Source: Flavobacteriia bacterium
Lineage (GTDB): Bacteria; Bacteroidota; Bacteroidia; Flavobacteriales_D; Crocinitomicaceae
Reading direction: 5' to 3'
NCBI GenBank assembly: GCA_947464135.1
Contig: CANHVK010000015.1
Coordinates: 1-37,608, forward strand
Length of the DNA stretch: 37,608 nucleotides
Shown here: positions 31,830 through 37,608 of the stretch, piece by piece
Layout of the letters: each line of letters opens with the position of its first letter
Numbering within the stretch: position 1 is the first letter of the stretch
Notes under the pieces: generated by a model
What the model was told of the DNA's origin: nothing
Databases searched by the model: none
Seen by the model: the letters and a program-made list of their open reading frames with translations, nothing else
Translations under genes and position numbers: made by a program

Positions 31830-33276
31830 TTTTATCAATGTTAGTAATTTTAGTTTTTATTATATGAGAGTAAGTTATTAATTCTATTTCATCATTAATT
31901 TCAGGCAACTTATTTTGATCTATTATTTTTCCGTTAAAAAGCGGGATTGCATAGCCTCGTTTTAAAATGTTTTTTGGGTCTAATAAATTTACTACTTGTT
32001 CTTTTTCTTTCGCTTTTTGTAATTCGTTTTTCAAGTGATTTTTCGCATAAAATACAAGGTTTTGTTGTGATTGAATGAGATTAGTGATTAATCTTGGTTT
32101 CTGATTAGTATTCCAATTGGTTAACTGTTTTTGTAAAAACGAAAGTTGAACTCTTTCCTTTTGATTAAAATTTTGAACCTGAATCTTAATCCATTCTGAA
32201 TTCCTTAAAACGTGTTGTTTTTGAGAGTTCATTTTACTTTTCGTCTCATTAATAATATGTTGGGAAATATTCTTTAATTCATTATTATCATTCAAAAATC
32301 GTGTAATTGAAACTTGACGAAACATTTTCAATTCATTTTGGAAAGCATCTTTTGAAAATTTAAAGACGGATTGAACTTTATTTTTAATGGTTTTCAACGC
32401 ATCATTCAACGGAACGGAAAAATTATGAAAACATTGGAGTAAAAATTCACCTAATTCAGTTGGGGTAATGGCACTCTTATGTGCAACTAACTCTGCTACA
32501 GTAACATTTGTTGAGTGACCTATTCCTGTTAAAATAGGCAAAGGGAAAGTAGCGATGGCTTTGCTCAACTCATAATTATTATAACACGACAATCCTATTT
32601 CTCCACCGCCACCACGAACAATTACAACGGCATCAAAATGTGATTTGACTTTTTGAATCCTATTAAGTTGATAAATAATAGAACTCACAGCACCATCTCC
32701 ATTCAATTGGGCTTGAAATAACATAAAAAAGAAGGTGTAACCCCAACTATTTGATTTAGTAACACTATAAAAATCAGACAATCCCTTACTTGATTCAACA
32801 GAAATAACAGCAATTCGTTTCGGCAACAAAGGAAAAGACAATTGATGATTTTTATAAAATAAGCCTTCCTTCTCCAACCGTTTAATAGTCTCTTCTCGTT
32901 CCTTGTGCAGTTCACCCAAAGTGAACGATGGATCAATGTCAATAATATCTAAAGACAAACCATATACAGGATGATATACTATTTTCACTTCAAAAAGCAA
33001 TAACATTCCATCTTGAATTGGTTCTTTCACCACTTTTGAAAAAGTATCCATAATACGTTCAAAATTGGTTTTCCAAATCTGACCGCGCATATCTGCTACA
33101 ATAATATCATTCTCTTTATAAACCAATTCAGGATAACAATGTCCTTTCATCGTGTAATTGAGCTTATGCATCTCTGCTTTTACCCAATAGGTCCGATTGT
33201 ACCTTTCTTGCAAGGTTTTTTGAATGGAGTTTGCAACTTGTTTAAGGGTAAATATTTCCTTTTCAGACGTTGTCAT
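31819..33276 (-). CDS. xseA: Exodeoxyribonuclease VII large subunit
   Basis: The catalytic large subunit of exonuclease VII, 485 residues. An N-terminal OB-fold (about 10-110, WVKAEMHKLNYTMKGHCYPEL) is followed by the catalytic core with KRIAVISVESSKGLSDFY, VVIVRGGGGEIGLSCYNNYE and PILTGIGHSTNVTVAELVAHK. A long charged helical region (about 280-430) and a short C-terminal segment with LKRGYAIPLFNGKII complete the protein. RGGG, the GIGHxT motif and the His/Lys pair are all present. It forms an operon with xseB and is divergent from the PpiD-like gene; a one-mismatch -7 element (TCTTTTTG, 33290-33297) lies 13 bp before the ATG. Confidence 0.96.
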   Translation of the reverse strand: MTTSEKEIFTLKQVANSIQKTLQERYNRTYWVKAEMHKLNYTMKGHCYPELVYKENDIIVADMRGQIWKTNFERIMDTFSKVVKEPIQDGMLLLFEVKIVYHPVYGLSLDIIDIDPSFTLGELHKEREETIKRLEKEGLFYKNHQLSFPLLPKRIAVISVESSKGLSDFYSVTKSNSWGYTFFFMLFQAQLNGDGAVSSIIYQLNRIQKVKSHFDAVVIVRGGGGEIGLSCYNNYELSKAIATFPLPILTGIGHSTNVTVAELVAHKSAITPTELGEFLLQCFHNFSVPLNDALKTIKNKVQSVFKFSKDAFQNELKMFRQVSITRFLNDNNELKNISQHIINETKSKMNSQKQHVLRNSEWIKIQVQNFNQKERVQLSFLQKQLTNWNTNQKPRLITNLIQSQQNLVFYAKNHLKNELQKAKEKEQVVNLLDPKNILKRGYAIPLFNGKIIDQNKLPEINDEIELITYSHIIKTKITNIDKNEE

Positions 33277-33408
33277 AAAGTAAAAATAACAAAAAGAATT
33301 CGTACTAAATTCTTCCTATTAAGTCTTGTTTACAAAAAAATAATGAAGATCAATATTTCAAAAGTCAATTCAGATATGTATATTCGCGTGCTTTAAAAGA
33401 GACTTTAT

Positions 33409-35610
33409 ATGGCTATTATCGGTAAAATCAGAGAGAAATCAGGAATAACAATTGTTTTATTAAGTTTATCTATGTTGGCATTTATTATGTCAGGATGGGA
33501 TAGCATTTTTGGAAAATCAGGTGGGGTTTTAGGATTAGGAGAAGTTGCAGGAGAGCAAGTTGATCCTATCAAATATGATAATTTGGTGAAAGCTGTAATG
33601 CAACAAGATGCACAACAGTATCAACAAATGAATCGCCCGTATACACCACAAGACCAACAAGTATCTGCTGACAGAGCTTGGACTATGTTGGTGGAAAATA
33701 CGATTTTAGAAAAAGAATACGAAAAACTAGGATTAGATGTTAGTAAATTAGAATTTGACGCATATTTATATGGTACTGATGGTTTCACTGTTATGCCAGA
33801 TCTAGCTCAAAGTTTTGTTGATTCATTAACAGGTCAATTTAACCCTAGTTTATTGGAAAAACGTATTACAGAAATGGAATCATCAACAGATCCCCAAGTT
33901 TCAGAACAATGGAAAAATACAAAACAAGCATTTACAGATCAACGAAAAAGTGAAAAATACTTCCAATTATTGGCACAAGGGGTTTATGTAACATCTTTAG
34001 AAGCAGAAGAAGAGTACAAGGCTCAAAAAGAAGTTAAAAGTGTTTCTTATGTAGTTAGAAGATATTCAGATATTCAAGACGATAAAATCAATGTTTCGGA
34101 TGAAGAAGTAAAAGCATACTTTGAAGAACATAAAAATGAAAAGAAATACGAAGCTACAGCAGGAAGAGATTTAAAAATCTTTGATATCGCAATTGCTCCA
34201 TCTAAAAAAGACACCGCTGAGTTTACAAAGAAAATTAACACGTTAAAAACTCAATTTGCTACAGCTAAAAATGATTCAACTTTTGTTTTAGCTAATAGCG
34301 ACTTGAAATTCTATACAAGCACAAGACAGTCTACATTACGTCCAGAAACAGATCAGAAAGCTACACCAGGCTTAACGTTTCCTGCTGCTATGGATACAGT
34401 ATTTAAAATGGCGATGCCAGGTCAAGTAGTAGGGCCATATTTGGATAAAGGAAAATACAGATTGGCAAAAGTACGTGGATTCAATACAAACGTATGTAAA
34501 GTAAGACATATCTTATTAGCTGCACCTAAAGAAGATTCAATCAAAGTTAGAACTACTCAACGTAAAGCAGATAGTTTAGTGAAATTTATAAATAAAGATA
34601 ATTTTGCTGAATATGTTACTAAATATTCGGATGATGGTGGTTCTAAATCAACAGGGGGGGTGATTGAAAATTTCCTTGACTTTGAAATGGTTCCTGAATT
34701 TTCTGCTTTTTCTGTTTCAAAACCAATCGGTACTATAGGAACAGTTAAAACGCAATTTGGTATCCACATTATAGAAGTAATGGAACGTAAAGCGGTTAAA
34801 TACCCAATCGTTTCATTTATTGAAAAAGCACTTACACCAAGTGAAGAAACAGAAAGTTTAATCAATGAAGAAGCGTACAACATTTTGTATTCGTTAGACG
34901 AAAAAGTTTCACGCAAATCTTCTGTTGAATCAAAACTTGAAGCTTTTGATACTTTAGCAAGACAAAAAGGATACATTGTTAGACCGTATAGAATTTCTGA
35001 AGAAAATCCTAAAATTCAAGGTGTTCAAACTCCATTTGCTGAAGATAAATTAATCAAGTTAGCATACGATGAAGATACAGAAATTGGTACATTATGTTCT
35101 GCTCCAATTGAAGATAACGATAGATACATTATTGCTATTGTTTCATCAATCAGAGAAAAAGGTGCACCTGAATTCATCGATGTAAAAGATGTAATGAAAG
35201 CTGAAGTAATTAAAGATAAAAAAGCAGCTATTTTAATTCAACAAATGTCAAAAACAAAAGATTTAGAATTATTAGCTAAGAAAGGTGGTACAACAGTTAC
35301 TAAAGCGGAAATCGTGTTTGCTAATCCACAAATTCAAGGAGCTGGATATGAGCCTGAAGTTGTTGGTTCTTTATTCTCTGGATTAAAAGATGGACAAAAA
35401 ACTTTACCATTAAAAGGTGAACAAGGAGTTTATGTAATTCGTTTAAATAAAACTATTAAAGCACCTGCTACAAGAGAATTCTCTATGGAACAATCACAAT
35501 TGTTGAATAACCAAAGAGCAAATATGAATAGTGAAATTAAAACAGCTTTATTCAAAATGAATGAAGTAAAAGACACACGTAAATTCTCTTCATTAGGAAT
35601 TAAAAGATAA
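33409..35610 (+). CDS. PpiD/SurA-like peptidyl-prolyl isomerase, membrane anchored
   Basis: A 733-residue periplasmic foldase. A short cytosolic start and one membrane anchor (about residues 13-30) lead into a SurA_N-like helical region. A parvulin domain follows at about 360-460, with CKVRHILLAAP, FAEYVTKYSDDGGSKSTGGV and FGIHIIEVMER, matching the rotamase core 'RHIL...YS.D....GG..G...FGYHII'. The C-terminal region (about 500-730) may be a second, degenerate parvulin-like domain plus tail. The architecture is that of PpiD, which assists folding of outer-membrane and periplasmic proteins at the Sec exit. It is followed by a strong terminator, so it forms its own unit. TATATTCG (33379-33386), one mismatch to the -7 consensus, lies 22 bp upstream of the ATG. 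Confidence 0.92.
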   Translation: MAIIGKIREKSGITIVLLSLSMLAFIMSGWDSIFGKSGGVLGLGEVAGEQVDPIKYDNLVKAVMQQDAQQYQQMNRPYTPQDQQVSADRAWTMLVENTILEKEYEKLGLDVSKLEFDAYLYGTDGFTVMPDLAQSFVDSLTGQFNPSLLEKRITEMESSTDPQVSEQWKNTKQAFTDQRKSEKYFQLLAQGVYVTSLEAEEEYKAQKEVKSVSYVVRRYSDIQDDKINVSDEEVKAYFEEHKNEKKYEATAGRDLKIFDIAIAPSKKDTAEFTKKINTLKTQFATAKNDSTFVLANSDLKFYTSTRQSTLRPETDQKATPGLTFPAAMDTVFKMAMPGQVVGPYLDKGKYRLAKVRGFNTNVCKVRHILLAAPKEDSIKVRTTQRKADSLVKFINKDNFAEYVTKYSDDGGSKSTGGVIENFLDFEMVPEFSAFSVSKPIGTIGTVKTQFGIHIIEVMERKAVKYPIVSFIEKALTPSEETESLINEEAYNILYSLDEKVSRKSSVESKLEAFDTLARQKGYIVRPYRISEENPKIQGVQTPFAEDKLIKLAYDEDTEIGTLCSAPIEDNDRYIIAIVSSIREKGAPEFIDVKDVMKAEVIKDKKAAILIQQMSKTKDLELLAKKGGTTVTKAEIVFANPQIQGAGYEPEVVGSLFSGLKDGQKTLPLKGEQGVYVIRLNKTIKAPATREFSMEQSQLLNNQRANMNSEIKTALFKMNEVKDTRKFSSLGIKR

Positions 35611-35630
35611 TTAAAAGTATTTCTTAATTT

Positions 35631-35657
35631 AAAGGCTGTCTCGCAAGGACAGCCTTT
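35631..35657 (+). terminator. Hairpin terminator after the PpiD-like gene
   Basis: Perfect 10-bp stem AAAGGCTGTC / GACAGCCTTT with a 7-base loop TCGCAAG, followed by TGTTTTG, 20 bp after the stop codon. Confidence 0.85.
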
Positions 35658-35675
35658 TGTTTTGAACTAATTTGT

Positions 35676-37472
35676 ATGATATCAGAAGAAATTCAATTAA
35701 AACTCAAAACCATTCCTGATCAGCCTGGAGTTTATCAATATTTTGATGAAGCTGGGAAAATAATTTACGTTGGTAAAGCAAAAAATTTAAAGAAAAGAGT
35801 TTCTTCCTATTTTGTTAAAACACACGATAATGCCAAAACACGCATACTGGTTAGAAACATTAGAGATATTAAATATATTGTAGTTGATACAGAATTAGAT
35901 GCATTGTTACTAGAAAACAACCTAATAAAAAAATATCAACCTAAATATAATATCCAACTCAAAGACGATAAAACATACCCTTGGATATGTATCAAAAAAG
36001 AACCTTTTCCAAGAGTATTTTCTACTCGAACATTTATTCGTGACGGTTCGACTTATTTTGGTCCATATCCTAATGTAAAAGTTTTAAATACATTATTAGA
36101 ACTTATAAGAGAATTGTATCCATTACGCACATGTTCTCTTGATTTAAACCAATCAAACATTCGCCAAAAAAAATTTAAGGTCTGTTTAGAATTCCATATA
36201 GGAAATTGTTATGGTCCATGCGTTGGTAATCAATCTGAAAAAGAATATAATACATACGTAGAAAATATTGAGTCAATTCTAAAAGGACAAATACACCAAG
36301 TAATTCAACATGTCAAAAAAATAATGATGGATTATGCTGCTGAATACAAGTTTGAAGAAGCTCAAAAAATGAAACTTAAACTTGAGTCTTTGGAAAAATT
36401 CAAAGCCAAATCCACTATCGTTTCACCTAAAATTCAAGCAGTTGATGTGATTACCGCCATTGAAGATGAAAAGTCATTTTTTGTTAACTACCTTGTAATC
36501 TCAAACGGATCAATTATTCATGGCATAACGATAGAAATACAGAAAAAATTAGACGAAACAATTCAAGAAGTTACCATATTTGCTTTATTTGAATTACGAG
36601 AACGATTTAAAAGTAACTCTAAAGAAATTCTTACAGATATTCACATTAAAGAACATTTTCCTGAGTTTAAAATTAATGTTCCACAAATTGGTGATAAAAA
36701 GAATTTAATTGATCTTTCTAAACGAAATGTAAAGTTTTATAGACTGGAAAAACTCAAACACGAGAAAATAACAGATCCTGAAAAACATACAAATAGAATT
36801 TTAGAACAATTAAAAAAAGATTTACGACTTAAAGAGTTACCTATTCATATAGAATGTTTTGACAACTCAAATATACAAGGTACTAACCCTGTTTCAGCTT
36901 GTGTTGTTTTTAAAAATGCAAAACCTAGTAAGAAAGATTACCGTCATTTTAATGTAAAAACGGTAGAAGGACCTAATGACTTTGCAACCATGCAAGAAGC
37001 CGTGCACCGAAGATATTCAAGACTCTTGGCAGAAAATGAACCACTCCCGCAATTAATCATTATAGATGGTGGAAAAGGACAATTAGGTGCAGCATTAGAA
37101 ATCTTGGATGGTCTTGGATTAAGAGGTAAAATTGCCATCATAGGCATAGCAAAAAGGTTGGAAGAAATTTTCTTTCCGGGTGATAGTATTCCTATCTATT
37201 TGGATAAGCGTTCAGAAAGTTTAAAAGTAATTCAAAATCTTCGAAATGAAGCACATCGATTTGGAATTACACACCATAGAAACCGAAGAAGTAAAAATGC
37301 TTTTATTTCAGAACTAACAGAAATAAAAGGGATTGGTGAAAAAACTTTTGAAGAATTAATGAAACAGTTTAAAACTATTTCTGCAATTAAAAATGCAAGT
37401 AAAGAAGAGTTAACCAAAGTAATTGGACTATCAAAAGCAATGGTTATTTTAAACTACTTTAAAGAAAATTAA
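35676..37472 (+). CDS. uvrC: UvrABC system protein C (excinuclease subunit)
   Basis: A 598-residue nucleotide-excision-repair nuclease that makes both incisions beside a lesion bound by UvrB. In order: the GIY-YIG domain (about 15-95, GVYQYFDEAGKIIYVGKAKN), a cysteine-containing linker (about 150-185, KVCLEFHIGNCYGPC), a UVR motif that contacts UvrB (about 200-240, AAEYKFEEAQKMKLKLE), an RNase H-like endonuclease (about 385-540, IECFDNSNIQGTNPVSACVV, IIDGGKGQL, HRFGITHHR) and tandem helix-hairpin-helix repeats at the end (IKGIGEKTFEELMKQF). All catalytic blocks look intact and the length is normal. It starts 19 bp after the terminator of the preceding gene. Confidence 0.97.
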   Translation: MISEEIQLKLKTIPDQPGVYQYFDEAGKIIYVGKAKNLKKRVSSYFVKTHDNAKTRILVRNIRDIKYIVVDTELDALLLENNLIKKYQPKYNIQLKDDKTYPWICIKKEPFPRVFSTRTFIRDGSTYFGPYPNVKVLNTLLELIRELYPLRTCSLDLNQSNIRQKKFKVCLEFHIGNCYGPCVGNQSEKEYNTYVENIESILKGQIHQVIQHVKKIMMDYAAEYKFEEAQKMKLKLESLEKFKAKSTIVSPKIQAVDVITAIEDEKSFFVNYLVISNGSIIHGITIEIQKKLDETIQEVTIFALFELRERFKSNSKEILTDIHIKEHFPEFKINVPQIGDKKNLIDLSKRNVKFYRLEKLKHEKITDPEKHTNRILEQLKKDLRLKELPIHIECFDNSNIQGTNPVSACVVFKNAKPSKKDYRHFNVKTVEGPNDFATMQEAVHRRYSRLLAENEPLPQLIIIDGGKGQLGAALEILDGLGLRGKIAIIGIAKRLEEIFFPGDSIPIYLDKRSESLKVIQNLRNEAHRFGITHHRNRRSKNAFISELTEIKGIGEKTFEELMKQFKTISAIKNASKEELTKVIGLSKAMVILNYFKEN

Positions 37473-37608
37473 AAAAAATAGTTTTTATATCACTAGTGTC
37501 CGATAAAAATAGAAATTAATCGATTTACATCCTAGAAGTATTGATTTTACTATGTTGATTTTTGATTTTCAAAAGTAAGCCCCCTTAATTAAGCAGAACT
37601 GAGCTCTA
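37473..37608. other. Non-coding right edge, possible IS or repeat end
   Basis: No gene is visible. An ACTAGTGTCCGATAAAAAT block at 37492-37510 looks like the kind of terminal sequence seen at the ends of some Bacteroidota insertion sequences (from memory, weak). The partner end would lie outside the window. Confidence 0.25.

Noticed and set aside
33139-33396. 85-residue plus-strand frame before the PpiD-like gene
   Set aside because: It overlaps the conserved 5' end of xseA and ends in the intergenic region; no domain or signal.
34557-34976. 139-residue open frame on the minus strand inside the PpiD-like gene
   Set aside because: It is antisense to a strongly conserved parvulin-containing gene and has low-complexity Ser-rich content with no domain.

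Overview
The window is AT-rich, lacks Shine-Dalgarno-like sites, and carries many copies of the Bacteroidota promoter -7 element TAnnTTTG. Together with a TonB-dependent receptor/DUF4249 pair, RemB/Wzi-like barrels, MbnP lipoproteins and a SiaB/SiaC module, this points to Bacteroidota, most likely Flavobacteriales. A Crocinitomicaceae-like member is possible but not proven. I see no tRNA, rRNA, CRISPR array or complete insertion sequence. The last 136 bases may enter a repeat or IS edge.

Layout. 1-7.2 kb: end of an unknown gene, a palindromic repeat, glycine C-acetyltransferase (kbl), a soluble Aer-like PAS chemoreceptor, an EamA transporter, a ThrE-type exporter and a family 2-like glycosyltransferase. 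7.3-7.9 kb: a lipoprotein with a tandem four-cysteine repeat. 8.0-12.9 kb, all on the minus strand: an SCO protein, a small 'GxCYL/HPP' membrane protein, an AraC regulator, then two CydA-like membrane cytochromes, each ending in a c-type haem domain, and a 53-residue membrane peptide. I read the last three as a cytochrome bd-superfamily oxidase that probably takes electrons from cytochrome c rather than quinol. A 9-bp motif occurs three times in the two intervals flanking the AraC gene.

13.1-18.9 kb, plus strand: a likely copper-handling cluster. It has a small membrane protein, a second GxCYL/HPP protein, a Met/His-rich outer-membrane barrel, two MbnP-like lipoproteins, a MbnH/MauG-type di-haem protein and two small cytochrome lipoproteins, one with an unusual CX4CH motif. 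A complex inverted repeat splits the cluster into two parallel halves. 19.0-23.2 kb: a giant periplasmic-propeller sensor with a cytoplasmic SpoIIE (PP2C) phosphatase faces a SiaB-kinase/SiaC-phosphoprotein operon, together making a complete phosphatase/kinase/target switch.

23.3-31.5 kb, minus strand: phosphoglucose/phosphomannose isomerase, two paralogous outer-membrane barrels overlapping a CysQ-type phosphatase, and a DUF4249/TonB-dependent receptor pair. 31.6-37.5 kb: xseB-xseA (exonuclease VII), a PpiD-like periplasmic foldase and uvrC.

Start codons: for several genes the longest open frame begins with a TTG that is actually the 3' end of a TAnnTTTG promoter element. I moved those starts to the next ATG. 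Several promoters lie so close to the ATG that the mRNA would be nearly leaderless.
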